From positions 4,531,001 through 4,595,000 of the forward strand of contig NZ_CP073104.1 in the NCBI RefSeq assembly GCF_018138145.1: 64,000 nt of DNA. Reading direction: 5' to 3'. The notes below the pieces were generated by a model, which worked only from the letters and a program-made list of their open reading frames with translations, did no database searches and was not told the origin of the DNA. Origin of the DNA: Pseudomonas sp. SCA2728.1_7 (GTDB taxonomy: Bacteria > Pseudomonadota > Gammaproteobacteria > Pseudomonadales > Pseudomonadaceae). Shown in pieces: positions 17,499 through 27,350 of the stretch; the first letter of the stretch is position 1, and every line of letters starts with the position of its first letter. Made by a program: the position numbers and the translations under genes.

Positions 17499-18695
17499 TC
17501 AGCTGTTGGGCAGCAGGCGGCAGGTGATGCTCTTGATGTAGCGCGTTTCGGCGATGGCCGGGTGCACGGGGTGATCCGGGCCCTGACCGCCACGCTCGAG
17601 CAACTGGATGTTGCGATCCAGGTGACGGGCGCTGGTCAGCAGGATGTTCTGCAGGTCATCTTCCGGCAGGTGCATCGAGCATGATGCGCTAACCAGGATG
17701 CCGTCCTTGTTGAGCAGGCGCATGGCTTGCTCGTTCAGGCGGCGGTAGGCGCCTTCGCCGTTTTTCATGTCTTTCTTGCGTTTGATGAATGCCGGCGGAT
17801 CGGCAACGATCACGTCGAAGCGTTCTTCGCTGGCTTTCAATTCTTTCAGCGCTTCGAAAACGTCGCCTTCGATGCAGGTCATCTTGTCGGCGAAGCCGTT
17901 CAGCGCTGCGTTGCGCTCAACGCCATCGAGGGCGAAAGCCGAGGCATCGACGCAGAACACTTCGCTGGCGCCGAATGCGGCAGCCTGTACGCCCCAACCA
18001 CCAATGTAGCTATAGAGGTCAAGGACGCGTTTGCCTTTGGCGTAAGGGGCCAGGCGGGCGCGGTTCATGCGGTGGTCGTAGAACCAGCCGGTTTTCTGAC
18101 CCTGAATGACCGGGGCTTCGAACTTCACGCCGTTCTCTTCCAGCGCCACCCACTCCGGCACCAGGCCGAACACGGTTTCGACGTAGCGGTTGAGGCCTTC
18201 AGCATCACGGGCCGCGGAGTCGTTCTTGAACAGAATGCCGCTTGGCTTGAGCACTTGGGTCAATGCCGCGATCACGTCAACTTTATGTGCTTCCATGGTC
18301 GCCGAGGCGATCTGCACCACAAGGATGTCGCCGAAACGGTCAACGACCAGGCCTGGCAGCAAGTCGGAATCGCCGTAGACCAGACGATAGAACGGCTTGT
18401 CGAACAGACGCTCGCGCAGCGACAAAGCGACGTTCAGGCGATGCACCAGCAGCGACTTGTCCAGCGACAGCTTGATGTCGCGCGACAGCAGGCGAGCGCA
18501 GATCAGGTTGTTCGGGCTCACCGCCACGATGCCCAGCGGTTTGCCGCCGGCAGCTTCGAGGATGGCTTGATCGCCGGCCTGGAAGCCGTGCAAAGGGGTG
18601 GCGGCTACATCGATTTCGTTGCTGTAGACCCACAGGTGACCGGCGCGCAGGCGACGGTCGGCGTTGGCTTTGAGGCGCAAGCTAGGCAGGGACAT
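17499..18695 (-). CDS. rlmI: 23S rRNA (cytosine-1962-C5)-methyltransferase RlmI type
   Basis: A 398-residue class I SAM-dependent rRNA methyltransferase with an N-terminal PUA-like domain (LRLKANADRRLRAGHLWVYSNEI). The Rossmann domain has VLDLYSYIGGWGVQAAAFG as SAM motif I, VDAS for the acidic residue and VADPPAF as the PPxF-like motif. The catalytic-region SASCSMHL supplies the m5C cysteine. The start at 18695 has CGGAG upstream; an ORF start at 18866 would run through a REP pair. It modifies ribosomal RNA in the large-subunit peptidyl-transferase region. Confidence 0.88.
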   Translation of the reverse strand: MSLPSLRLKANADRRLRAGHLWVYSNEIDVAATPLHGFQAGDQAILEAAGGKPLGIVAVSPNNLICARLLSRDIKLSLDKSLLVHRLNVALSLRERLFDKPFYRLVYGDSDLLPGLVVDRFGDILVVQIASATMEAHKVDVIAALTQVLKPSGILFKNDSAARDAEGLNRYVETVFGLVPEWVALEENGVKFEAPVIQGQKTGWFYDHRMNRARLAPYAKGKRVLDLYSYIGGWGVQAAAFGASEVFCVDASAFALDGVERNAALNGFADKMTCIEGDVFEALKELKASEERFDVIVADPPAFIKRKKDMKNGEGAYRRLNEQAMRLLNKDGILVSASCSMHLPEDDLQNILLTSARHLDRNIQLLERGGQGPDHPVHPAIAETRYIKSITCRLLPNS

Positions 18696-18779
18696 GACGT
18701 CGCTCCGGAAAAAAGAGCGGGAGTATAGCGTGTTGCGACTTGTGTCGGGTTTGATGAGCGATGAAACGCTGATGGCCCC

Positions 18780-18853
18780 TTCGCGAGCAGGCTCGCTCCC
18801 ACAAAGGGCTTGTGACCGACACAAGACCAATGTGGGAGCGAGCCTGCTCGCGA
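18780..18853. repeat. REP pair, GCTCCCAC class
   Basis: Inverted copies of TTCGCGAGCAGGCTCGCTCC with a spacer containing TTGTG...CACAA, which extends the pairing. Located between the PfpI-like gene and rlmI. Confidence 0.9.
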
Positions 18854-18868
18854 ATGCGGTCCCCAATG

Positions 18869-19408
18869 CTACGCCAACAGTGCGTCGATCAGCTCTTTGT
18901 TGAACGCCGGAATATCATCCGGCTGACGGCTGCTGATCAGGTGACCGTCCTTGACCACTTCCTTGTCGACCCAATTGGCCCCGGCATTTACCAGGTCATC
19001 CTTGAGCGTCTTGTAACTGGTCATGGTTTTGCCGTTGACCAGCCCCGCCGAGATCAACAACCAGCCGCCATGGCAGATCACTGCAATCGGTTTTCCGGCA
19101 GACGCGCCAGTCTTGACCAGATGCTGGGCGTCCTGGTCGATGCGAATGGTGTCGGAGTTCTGCACGCCGCCCGGCAGGACGATCGCGTCGTACTGTTCGC
19201 TGCTGGCGCTCTGGAAGGTCTGATCGACCTTGAAATCATCCGCCGGCTTGTCGTGATTCCAGCCTTTGACCTTGCCGGCCTCGGTGGAAAGGATGTCGAC
19301 TTGGGCGCCGGCTTGCTCCAACGCTTGCTTGGGACCGGTCAGTTCGACCTGCTCGAAACCGTCTGTTACCAAAAAAGCGACGCGCTTGCCGTTGAGGGAA
19401 GTGGCCAT
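18869..19408 (-). CDS. DJ-1/PfpI family protein (class I glutamine-amidotransferase-like)
   Basis: A 179-residue protein with the DJ-1/PfpI fold. VAFLVTDGFEQVEL opens the Rossmann-like domain with a conserved Glu, and AVICHGGWLLISAG carries the nucleophilic Cys near residue 112 and its partner His. Family members act as deglycases, chaperones or peptidases; Pseudomonas PfpI has been tied to stress resistance. The start at 19408 has AGGAG at good spacing; a longer in-frame start at 19513 adds 35 unlikely residues. Monocistronic. Confidence 0.85.
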   Translation of the reverse strand: MATSLNGKRVAFLVTDGFEQVELTGPKQALEQAGAQVDILSTEAGKVKGWNHDKPADDFKVDQTFQSASSEQYDAIVLPGGVQNSDTIRIDQDAQHLVKTGASAGKPIAVICHGGWLLISAGLVNGKTMTSYKTLKDDLVNAGANWVDKEVVKDGHLISSRQPDDIPAFNKELIDALLA

Positions 19409-19582
19409 CGATAAGCTCCTGAGTCTGTGGGAGTTTGCCGCCGCAAGGGATCGGAGTGATCCGTTGGGCATTACAGATTCCGAAGCCGTGGCCTGAATGA
19501 AAGTTCCTGACAATTGCCCACTGGTGTGTCGTCGCGCGGTTTTTAGAGGTTAGAATCGCCGCCTGTCCCAGAGTGTGTACTT

Positions 19583-20449
19583 ATGTCCCAAGAGCTGACC
19601 ACCGAACAGATTCAACAATCGCTGCAAGGCATCAGTGTGCCTGCGCAACCGCAGATCATGGTGGATCTGCAAATGGAGCAGTACATGCCCGACCCCGACC
19701 TGGAGGTGATCGCCAAACTGATCGCCCAGGATCCAGGGTTGTCCGGCTCGCTGCTGAAAATCGTCAACTCGCCGTATTACGGTCTGAGCAACAAGATCAC
19801 CTCGATTCAGCGCGCAGTGAACCTGCTGGGCAGCCGATCGATCATCAACCTGATCAACGCGCAGTCGATCAAGGGCGAGATGAACGACGACACCATCGTC
19901 ACCCTCAACCGTTTCTGGGACACCGCCCAGGACGTGGCGATGACCTGTCTGACGCTGGCCAAACGTATCGGTACTCAAGCCGGCGACGAGGCTTACGCCT
20001 TGGGTCTGTTCCACGATTGCGGCGTGCCGTTGATGTTGCAGCGGTTCCCCAATTACATGACGGTTCTGGAAAAGGCCTACGCCAATGCCGGCGCCGAATG
20101 TCGCGTAGTGGACACTGAGAACAGCGAGTTCAACACCAACCACGCCGTGGTCGGCTACTACACCGCCAAGTCCTGGCGCTTGCCGGAACACGTCAGTGCG
20201 GCGATCGCCAATCACCACAACGCCTTGGCAATTTTCAGCGATGAGTCTTCGCGCAACAGCCAGATGAAAAACCTGCTGGCGATCCTGAAAATGGCCGAAC
20301 ACATTTGCGCTTCGTATCGCGTGCTGGGCAACCAGACCGAAGATTTCGAATGGAACGCCGTCGGGCCGTTGGTACTCGACTATGTAGGGCTGTCGGATTA
20401 CGACTTCGAAACCCTCAAACAAACGATCCGCGACCTCGGCGCGCATTGA
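19583..20449 (+). CDS. HDOD domain protein
   Basis: A 288-residue signalling protein consisting almost wholly of an HDOD domain. Visible elements are IAQDPGLSGSLLKIVNSPYYG near residues 47-67, ITSIQRAVNLLG, and LFHDCGVPLML in place of a full catalytic HD motif. HDOD proteins are non-enzymatic output or scaffold modules in chemosensory and cyclic-di-GMP pathways. It lies 12 bases before mutM and is probably cotranscribed, without evident functional link. Confidence 0.85.
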   Translation: MSQELTTEQIQQSLQGISVPAQPQIMVDLQMEQYMPDPDLEVIAKLIAQDPGLSGSLLKIVNSPYYGLSNKITSIQRAVNLLGSRSIINLINAQSIKGEMNDDTIVTLNRFWDTAQDVAMTCLTLAKRIGTQAGDEAYALGLFHDCGVPLMLQRFPNYMTVLEKAYANAGAECRVVDTENSEFNTNHAVVGYYTAKSWRLPEHVSAAIANHHNALAIFSDESSRNSQMKNLLAILKMAEHICASYRVLGNQTEDFEWNAVGPLVLDYVGLSDYDFETLKQTIRDLGAH

Positions 20450-20461
20450 TTCGAGGACGCT

Positions 20462-21274
20462 ATGCCTGAACTGCCGGAAGTCGAAACCACCCGTCGCGGG
20501 ATTGCTCCGCATCTGGAAGGCCAGCGCGTCAGTCGGGTGATCGTGCGTGATCGGCGCCTGCGCTGGCCGATCCCGGAAGACCTCGATGTGCGCCTGTCGG
20601 GGCAGCGCATCGTGCTGGTCGAGCGTCGTGCCAAGTACCTGTTGATCAACGCCGAAGTCGGCACGTTGATCAGTCATTTGGGCATGTCGGGCAACTTGCG
20701 TCTGGTCGAGGTCGGCTTGCCGGCGCTCAAGCATGAACATGTCGATATCGAGCTGGAATCGGGGCTGGCCCTGCGCTACACCGATCCGCGACGGTTCGGC
20801 GCGATGTTGTGGAGCAATGATCCACTCAATCATGAACTGCTGATTCGTCTCGGCCCGGAACCACTGACCGATCTGTTCGATGGCGAGCGCTTGTTCCAGC
20901 TGTCGCGCGGGCGTTCGATGGCGGTCAAGCCGTTCATCATGGACAACGCAGTGGTCGTGGGCGTCGGCAATATCTACGCGACCGAAGCGCTGTTTGCTGC
21001 CGGGATCGACCCGCGTCGCGAGGCGGGAGGGATTTCCCGGGGGCGATACCTGAAACTGGCGATCGAGATCAAACGCATTCTTGCCGCTGCCATTGAGCGA
21101 GGCGGTACGACGTTGCGTGATTTCATCGGCGGTGACGGTCAGCCGGGTTATTTCCAGCAGGAGCTGTTTGTCTATGGCCGTGGCGGCGAACACTGCAAGG
21201 TCTGTGGCACCGGGCTGCGGGAAGTGAAGCTGGGCCAGCGTGCCAGTGTGTTCTGCCCGCGCTGCCAGAGCTGA
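20462..21274 (+). CDS. mutM: Formamidopyrimidine-DNA glycosylase
   Basis: A 270-residue DNA repair enzyme removing 8-oxoguanine and ring-opened purines with AP-lyase activity. The N-terminus [13 protein letters not shown] supplies the Pro2 nucleophile and Glu3. The H2TH region contains [13 protein letters not shown], and the C-terminal zinc finger is CKVCGTG...FCPRCQS. Length and all landmarks are normal. It sits immediately downstream of the HDOD gene. Confidence 0.97.
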   Translation: MPELPEVETTRRGIAPHLEGQRVSRVIVRDRRLRWPIPEDLDVRLSGQRIVLVERRAKYLLINAEVGTLISHLGMSGNLRLVEVGLPALKHEHVDIELESGLALRYTDPRRFGAMLWSNDPLNHELLIRLGPEPLTDLFDGERLFQLSRGRSMAVKPFIMDNAVVVGVGNIYATEALFAAGIDPRREAGGISRGRYLKLAIEIKRILAAAIERGGTTLRDFIGGDGQPGYFQQELFVYGRGGEHCKVCGTGLREVKLGQRASVFCPRCQS

Positions 21275-21343
21275 GGCAAAAAGCTGAAAAAGTCCTACGG
21301 TCTATAGTGAGTTGTCTCACTGTTCAGCCCGAAGGATCGTGCC

Positions 21344-21667
21344 ATGAAATCCTTGCAAGCCCTCTTTGCTGCGCTGCTGCTGTGTTCCAGTCTGGCTGTT
21401 CAGGCCACGGAAAACGGCAGCGGTGACCCGCGCTACACCATCCAGAATCCACCGGCCTACGCGATGATCGGCGACTTGCTGATTGCCCGACCTTTATTGG
21501 TGGTGGCGACGGTGATCGGTGCGGGGGCGTTTGTCGTGTCGTTGCCGTTTACCGCACTGGGTGGCGGGATTGGCGATGCCGGGCAGGCGTTGGTGGTCGA
21601 TCCGGCGAAGGCCGCTTTTGTGCGGTGCCTGGGGTGTATCGGGGAAGGGTTTGAGCAGCGCGAGTGA
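21344..21667 (+). CDS. Small exported or membrane protein of unknown function
   Basis: A 107-residue protein with a signal peptide (hydrophobic core to about residue 22, AVQA cleavage site) and one strongly hydrophobic glycine-rich segment near residues 50-80. Two Cys near the C-terminus (RCLGCIGEG) could bind metal or form a disulfide. Similar short proteins are widespread in Pseudomonas and are sometimes labelled multidrug transporter without basis. ATG at 21344 follows GAAGGATC. Function unknown. Confidence 0.65.
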   Translation: MKSLQALFAALLLCSSLAVQATENGSGDPRYTIQNPPAYAMIGDLLIARPLLVVATVIGAGAFVVSLPFTALGGGIGDAGQALVVDPAKAAFVRCLGCIGEGFEQRE

Positions 21668-21702
21668 GCTGATCAGGGTTTAACTGTGAGGCTGACGGCC
21701 TC

Positions 21703-21767
21703 ATCGCGAGCAGGCTCACTCCTACAATTGAAATGCGTTCCAATGTAGGAGTGAGCCTGCTCGCGAT
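21703..21767. repeat. REP pair, ACTCCTAC class
   Basis: Inverted REP cores with a short spacer between converging genes. Confidence 0.9.
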
Positions 21768-21791
21768 GGCGTCGGTACAGGCGCTGAAAAA

Positions 21792-22082
<291 letters not shown>

Positions 22083-22125
22083 TCAATGCGCGCAATTGTG
22101 CCGCATTGGCGCGCGCAGTGCACGC

Positions 22126-22751
<626 letters not shown>

Positions 22752-22779
22752 CTATAGACGATGGCAATAATCGGTTTTT

Positions 22780-24375
22780 TCACGGGTTTCTCAGCCGATC
22801 GACGAGGGATGTCGCCAGTTGCGCAGTGAGGCCATACACCGACAGCTGCGGGTTGGCGCCAATGCTGGTGGGGAACAGCGAGCCGTCGTGGATCGACAGA
22901 TTAGCCAGTTGATGATGCCGTCCGAGACTGTCGGTGACCGCGCTTTTCGGGTCTTCGCCCATCGCGCAGCCGCCCATGACATGCGCGCTGCCCAACCGAG
23001 TGCGGTACAGCTCAAGGCTCAAACCGTCGATCAGCGTGCGCGCTTCGGCCAAAGTTTTTACGTAACGGGCGTCGGCGTGCATCGGCATTACCGATTTCGC
23101 ACCGCCGGCGAACTGGATTTCGGCCATGACCTGAAAGGCCCGGCGCAGGCCTTCCCAGGCGTAGGGCGAAACCTGATAGTCGAGCACCGGCGAACCATCG
23201 CCACGTAATTCGACTGCACCGCCCGTGCTGTCCGGGTGAAATCCATCACGCAGCAAGGCCAGCATGGCGTGGGTGTGTGGCAGGTCAGCCATGTGTTGCG
23301 CGCTTTCCTCGCCAAAGCCGCCGAGCAGGGTGGCCGCCAGTGCCGGGTGCAGCGGTGGTACTTCAAGTTTGAAGGCCATCGGCCCGGTGGTGCCGTCCTT
23401 CCACTGGAAATGGTCGGAATAGATTGACTGCGGCGCCCCGTAAAACGGGTTGATGACTTCGTCGAAGCGCGCGGCGGACATGTTCACCGGGTGCAGGAAG
23501 GTACGTTTCCCCAGGGTTTTATGCGGGTCCGGAGCGTCCGAACGCAGCAACAGCGCCGGGCTGTTGATACCACCGCCGGCCAATACGTAATGCCGCGCCT
23601 TGACGCTGATCGTGCGCCCGGTCGGTTCGACGCAGCGCTCATCCATCGCCACGCATTGCAGGCCAGTGACTTTGTCGCCGTTGATCAGCAGTTTCTCCGC
23701 GCGAGCGAGATAAAGCAGCTCGCCGCCCTTTTCCAGGGTCGCCGGAATGGTCGTGACCATCATCGATTGCTTGGCGTTGGTCGGGCAGCCCATGCCGCAA
23801 TAGCCGAGGTTCCAGCAGCCGCGCACATTGCGCGGGATCACGTGCCAGCTGTAACCGAGGTGTTCGCAGCCTTTGCGGATCACATCGTTGTTGGCATTGG
23901 GCGGGACCATCCACGGCGCGACGCCGAGGCGTTGTTCCATTTTCTCGAACCACGGCGCCATCTCGGCGGGGCTATGGCCTTTGACGTTGTGTTCTTTGGC
24001 CCAGTGCTCGAGGGTCGGCTCCGGGGTGCGGAAACTCGATGTCCAGTTGATCAGCGTGGTACCACCGACCGCGCGCCCCTGCAGGATGGTGATCGCGCCG
24101 TCCTTGCTCATGCGGCCGATGCCTTCCTGATAGAGGCTGCTATAGGCCTGGTCTTCAAGCATTTTGAAATCGGAGCTGGTTTTCAGTGGGCCTTCTTCGA
24201 TCAGCAGGACTTTGTAGCCGGCAGCGCTGAGGATTTCCGCCGTGGTGCCGCCACCGGCGCCGCTGCCGATGATCGCCACGTCGGCCTCAAGGGTGAGGTC
24301 GTCGCTCAACTGTGCGCCGTTGTAGGTTTTCCAGCCTCGGGCGAGGCCTTCGCGGAACGGGTCGGGTACGGGCAT
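22780..24375 (-). CDS. GMC-family FAD oxidoreductase (alcohol/sugar dehydrogenase type)
   Basis: A 531-residue flavoprotein with the FAD motif IIGSGAGGGTTAEIL near residues 35-49, the GMC signature GRAVGGTTLINWTSS and a second signature GGGINSPALLLRS. The C-terminal catalytic His region reads GSAHVMGGCAMG, with a late NPQLSVYGL. No signal peptide is visible. Upstream in the same operon are a Tat-exported lipoprotein and an aldehyde dehydrogenase, suggesting alcohol to aldehyde to acid oxidation. Substrate not identifiable. Confidence 0.87.
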   Translation of the reverse strand: MPVPDPFREGLARGWKTYNGAQLSDDLTLEADVAIIGSGAGGGTTAEILSAAGYKVLLIEEGPLKTSSDFKMLEDQAYSSLYQEGIGRMSKDGAITILQGRAVGGTTLINWTSSFRTPEPTLEHWAKEHNVKGHSPAEMAPWFEKMEQRLGVAPWMVPPNANNDVIRKGCEHLGYSWHVIPRNVRGCWNLGYCGMGCPTNAKQSMMVTTIPATLEKGGELLYLARAEKLLINGDKVTGLQCVAMDERCVEPTGRTISVKARHYVLAGGGINSPALLLRSDAPDPHKTLGKRTFLHPVNMSAARFDEVINPFYGAPQSIYSDHFQWKDGTTGPMAFKLEVPPLHPALAATLLGGFGEESAQHMADLPHTHAMLALLRDGFHPDSTGGAVELRGDGSPVLDYQVSPYAWEGLRRAFQVMAEIQFAGGAKSVMPMHADARYVKTLAEARTLIDGLSLELYRTRLGSAHVMGGCAMGEDPKSAVTDSLGRHHQLANLSIHDGSLFPTSIGANPQLSVYGLTAQLATSLVDRLRNP

Positions 24376-24414
24376 CGGTCAGGTTCTCTTGTTTTTGTTG
24401 TTCTGGCGGGCCTC

Positions 24415-24479
24415 ATCGCGAGCAGGCTCACTCCTACATTTGGAATGCGACCCCCTGTAGGAGTGAGCCTGCTCGCGAT
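24415..24479. repeat. REP pair, ACTCCTAC class, inside an operon
   Basis: Inverted REP cores between the Tat lipoprotein gene and the GMC oxidoreductase gene. It may create differential transcript stability. Confidence 0.9.
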
Positions 24480-24494
24480 AGGTGCGACTCGGTC

Positions 24495-25040
24495 TCAGAC
24501 CGAAGGCGGGCCGGGATAGCCGCAATGCGCCCACGATTCTGCGCGGGTATACCAGGCCATCATCACCATCTGCTGCAGCGAGCTATGCCCCATGCGCAGC
24601 AGGCTCAACGAGCTGTTTTCCCAACGATCAAGAAAATGCCGCATGGCTTCGGCACTGGCATTTTCCCAACTGCCCCAGATCCCGGTGAGTGGCCCGCGCG
24701 TCACCGCCATGCCGAGGACGTCGAACAGCTGCCGGGTGAGTTTGAGCATTTCCGGCGACAGGTGATTAAGGCTGTAGTCCAGCGACTTGAGCGTGCCATC
24801 GACAGCGGCCGGCATCTTTTCGGCCACCACGGCGCCGTCGAGCATCACCGGAATCAGTGCGCGCAGAAACAGCAGATCGCCGTCACGCAACGAGACAAAA
24901 CCGTTGGCCGCGACGCTCGACGAGCAGCCGCTGAGGCTGGCGCCGAGTCCGGCGGTGGCGAGAAACGCCGTGGCGCCGAGGCTGAACTTCAGCAGGCCAC
25001 GGCGCGACAGTGCGGGTGTTTCGGTCAGGCTTGGGTGCAT
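24495..25040 (-). CDS. Tat-exported lipoprotein, probable small subunit of the GMC dehydrogenase
   Basis: A 181-residue protein with a twin-arginine signal (SRRGLLKF, residues 12-19), a hydrophobic stretch and a lipobox ending at Cys39 (LSGC). The mature part is helical and soluble, resembling small gamma-type subunits of FAD dehydrogenases such as gluconate 2-dehydrogenase. It begins 29 bases after the aldehyde dehydrogenase gene and precedes the GMC gene. It could carry the signal-less GMC subunit out through Tat as a complex; this is inference. The start at 25040 was chosen because it places the twin arginines correctly. Confidence 0.78.
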   Translation of the reverse strand: MHPSLTETPALSRRGLLKFSLGATAFLATAGLGASLSGCSSSVAANGFVSLRDGDLLFLRALIPVMLDGAVVAEKMPAAVDGTLKSLDYSLNHLSPEMLKLTRQLFDVLGMAVTRGPLTGIWGSWENASAEAMRHFLDRWENSSLSLLRMGHSSLQQMVMMAWYTRAESWAHCGYPGPPSV

Positions 25041-25069
25041 TATTTTTATTACCCGGCGGTGACGAAGGT

Positions 25070-26500
25070 TTAGCGAATGAACAGCTTCTGGATCAGTTTC
25101 TGAATCGATGTGCCGTAAGGCGGGTAAATCAGTCGGGCGGCGTTGAACCGCTGTTTGATCAGCACGCCTTTGGCTTTGCTGAAGGTCAGGAAGCCTTCGT
25201 GACCGTGGTAGTGGCCCATGCCCGAAGCGCCGATACCGCCGAACGGCATATCGTCCTGAGCGACATGCAGCAACGTGTCGTTCAGGCACACGCCGCCGGA
25301 ATGGGTTTGGTGCAGCACCCGGTTCTGTTCGCGTTTGTCGTAGCCAAAGTAGTAAAGAGCCAGAGGACGTGGCCGCTGATTGATGTAAGCAAATGCCTGC
25401 TCGAGATCCTGATACGGCACGATCGGCAGCAGCGGGCCGAAGATTTCGTCCTGCATCACGGTCATCTCGTCGCTGACATTCAGCAGCACACTGTGCGGCA
25501 TGCGTCGGCCCTGGCCCTGTTCGAACAGCGGAATCAACAGCGCGCCCTTGCTGGTCGCGTCGCTGACGTAGCCGTTGAGCCGCGCCAATTGGCGTTCGTT
25601 GATGATCGCCGTGTAGTCCGGATTGTCGGTCAGTGTCGGGTAAAAACCCTGCACCGCCTGGCGATAGGCTTCGACGAAGCCACCGACCCGGTCTTCCGGG
25701 ACCAGCACGTAATCCGGGGCGACGCAGGTCTGCCCGGCGTTGAGGGTTTTGCCGAAGGCGATGCGCTCGGCGGCATCCTTGAGCGGTACGTCGCGGGAGA
25801 CGATGGCCGGCGATTTGCCGCCCAGTTCCAGTGTCACCGGGGTGAGGTTTTCGGCGGCGGCACGCATCACGTGTTTGCCGATGCTGGTGGCGCCGGTGAA
25901 CAGCAAGTGATCGAAGCGCAAACGGGAAAACGCCACGCCGATGTCGGCTTCACCGAGCACCACGCAGACCAGGTCTTCGGGGAAAATTCGCGCCAGCAAC
26001 TCTTTCATCAGCAAGCCGGTGGCCGGGGTCGATTCGCTGAGTTTGAGCATCACCCGGTTGCCCGCCGCCAAGGCGCCGACCAGCGGGCCAACCGCCAGAT
26101 ACAACGGGTAATTCCACGGCACGATGACGCCAACCACGCCGAGTGGCTGATAGACCACTTTTGCCGAAGCAGGCTGGAACGCCATGCCGACCTTGCGCCG
26201 CGAAGCTTTCATCCAGCCTTTGAGATGGCGGCTGGCGTAGTGAATGCCGTGCAGGCTCGGCATCAGCTCGGCGAGGAGGGTTTCATCGGCGCTGCGGTGA
26301 CTGAAATCGGAGCTGATCGCCGCGATCAATGCCTGACGCTCGTTGCTGAGCAAATCACTCAGTGCCTTGAGCCATTGCTGACGCTGGGCGGCGGGTGGCA
26401 TCGGATTGGCGGCATACGCGGCCCGCTGCGCCTCGAACAACCGGTCCAGCTCGGCCAGCGGTTGTTGCAGCGTTTGCAGGTAAGCAATGTCGGCAGTCAT
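25070..26500 (-). CDS. Coniferyl-aldehyde-dehydrogenase-type NAD(P) aldehyde dehydrogenase
   Basis: A 476-residue class 3-like aldehyde dehydrogenase. Motifs are PWNYPLYLAVGPLVGAL, FTGATSIGKHVM, TLELGGKSPAIV with the general-base Glu, and NAGQTCVAPDY with the catalytic Cys. The C-terminal half has EIFGPLLPIVPY. The N-terminal helical region resembles proteins annotated as coniferyl aldehyde dehydrogenase (CalB). It is the first gene of the leftward operon, divergent from a TetR regulator that probably controls it. Confidence 0.87.
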   Translation of the reverse strand: MTADIAYLQTLQQPLAELDRLFEAQRAAYAANPMPPAAQRQQWLKALSDLLSNERQALIAAISSDFSHRSADETLLAELMPSLHGIHYASRHLKGWMKASRRKVGMAFQPASAKVVYQPLGVVGVIVPWNYPLYLAVGPLVGALAAGNRVMLKLSESTPATGLLMKELLARIFPEDLVCVVLGEADIGVAFSRLRFDHLLFTGATSIGKHVMRAAAENLTPVTLELGGKSPAIVSRDVPLKDAAERIAFGKTLNAGQTCVAPDYVLVPEDRVGGFVEAYRQAVQGFYPTLTDNPDYTAIINERQLARLNGYVSDATSKGALLIPLFEQGQGRRMPHSVLLNVSDEMTVMQDEIFGPLLPIVPYQDLEQAFAYINQRPRPLALYYFGYDKREQNRVLHQTHSGGVCLNDTLLHVAQDDMPFGGIGASGMGHYHGHEGFLTFSKAKGVLIKQRFNAARLIYPPYGTSIQKLIQKLFIR

Positions 26501-26535
26501 GGTCTGCTCCGGATTTATTGTAGTGATGAACTTTT

Positions 26536-26566
26536 TAGAGTCTATGCTCTAGAAAGTCAAATGACT
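26536..26566. promoter_or_regulatory. Two adjacent palindromes between the aldehyde dehydrogenase and TetR genes
   Basis: TAGAG-TCTATG-CTCTA at 26536-26551 and AGTCA-AA-TGACT at 26555-26566 lie in the 146-base divergent intergenic region. Paired palindromes in this place are expected for a TetR-family operator that represses both directions. Confidence 0.5.
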
Positions 26567-26646
26567 TCCTTGCACAGCATTGTTTTATCCATTTCCGGTT
26601 AGGTCGTAAGATGCCCCCCAACGCACTCTGAATTAAAGCTCAAGCC

Positions 26647-27318
26647 ATGGCCCCACGAATAAAAACCAGCGAGCGTATCGTGCTGAACAGCCTTGAGCTG
26701 TTCAATCAGCAGGGCGAGCGCAGCATCAGCACCAATCACATTGCCGCCCACATGGAGATTTCTCCGGGCAATCTGTACTACCACTTCCCCAACAAGCAGG
26801 CGATCATCGCCGTCTTGTTCAGTGAGTACGAAAGCCTCGTGGACAGCTTCCTGCGCCCACCGCAGGGGCGCGCGGCGACGGTCGAGGACAAGCGTTTCTA
26901 TCTCAAGGAACTGCTCTCGGCGATGTGGCGCTACCGTTTTCTGCACCGCGATCTGGAGCATCTGCTCGACAGCGATCCGGAACTGGCCGCCCGTTATCGG
27001 CGCTTTTCCCAGCGCTGCGTGATTCAGGGCGCGGCGATCTACGAAGGTTTCGTCGCTGCCGGGATCCTCGACATGGATCGCGTGCAGATCGAATCCCTGA
27101 CCCTCAATGCCTGGATCATCCTGACGTCGTGGGTGCGCTTCCTGTGCACCACCCGCGAAAACTCCAACCACCTCAGTGAACAAGCCATTAAACGTGGCGT
27201 GTATCAGGTGCTGGTGCTGGAAGCTGGATTTGTCACCGAGCAGGCGCGAGACGAGGTCAATGCGTTGTTCGAGGAGTTCTACGTGCCGCTGGCCCAGGCC
27301 CTTGAAGACGTGAAATAA
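26647..27318 (+). CDS. TetR/AcrR family transcriptional regulator
   Basis: A 223-residue regulator. The N-terminal HTH is typical: ERIVLNSLELFNQQG, ISTNHIAAHMEISPGNLYYH and FPNKQAIIAVLF (residues 8-60). A ligand-binding helical domain with many aromatic residues follows. The last part matches TetR proteins associated with hydroxyacyl or alcohol oxidation clusters. It is divergent from the aldehyde dehydrogenase/GMC operon and likely represses it. Confidence 0.88.
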   Translation: MAPRIKTSERIVLNSLELFNQQGERSISTNHIAAHMEISPGNLYYHFPNKQAIIAVLFSEYESLVDSFLRPPQGRAATVEDKRFYLKELLSAMWRYRFLHRDLEHLLDSDPELAARYRRFSQRCVIQGAAIYEGFVAAGILDMDRVQIESLTLNAWIILTSWVRFLCTTRENSNHLSEQAIKRGVYQVLVLEAGFVTEQARDEVNALFEEFYVPLAQALEDVK

Positions 27319-27350
27319 ACCGTTCTGTTGAAATCCCCCAGGAGCCCGTT

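Noticed and set aside
19550..21193. 547-codon leftward frame across the HDOD and mutM genes
   Set aside because: Spans two recognisable rightward genes and their gap; antisense artefact.
25010..26602. 530-codon rightward frame opposite the aldehyde dehydrogenase
   Set aside because: Antisense of a gene with intact catalytic Cys and Glu motifs.
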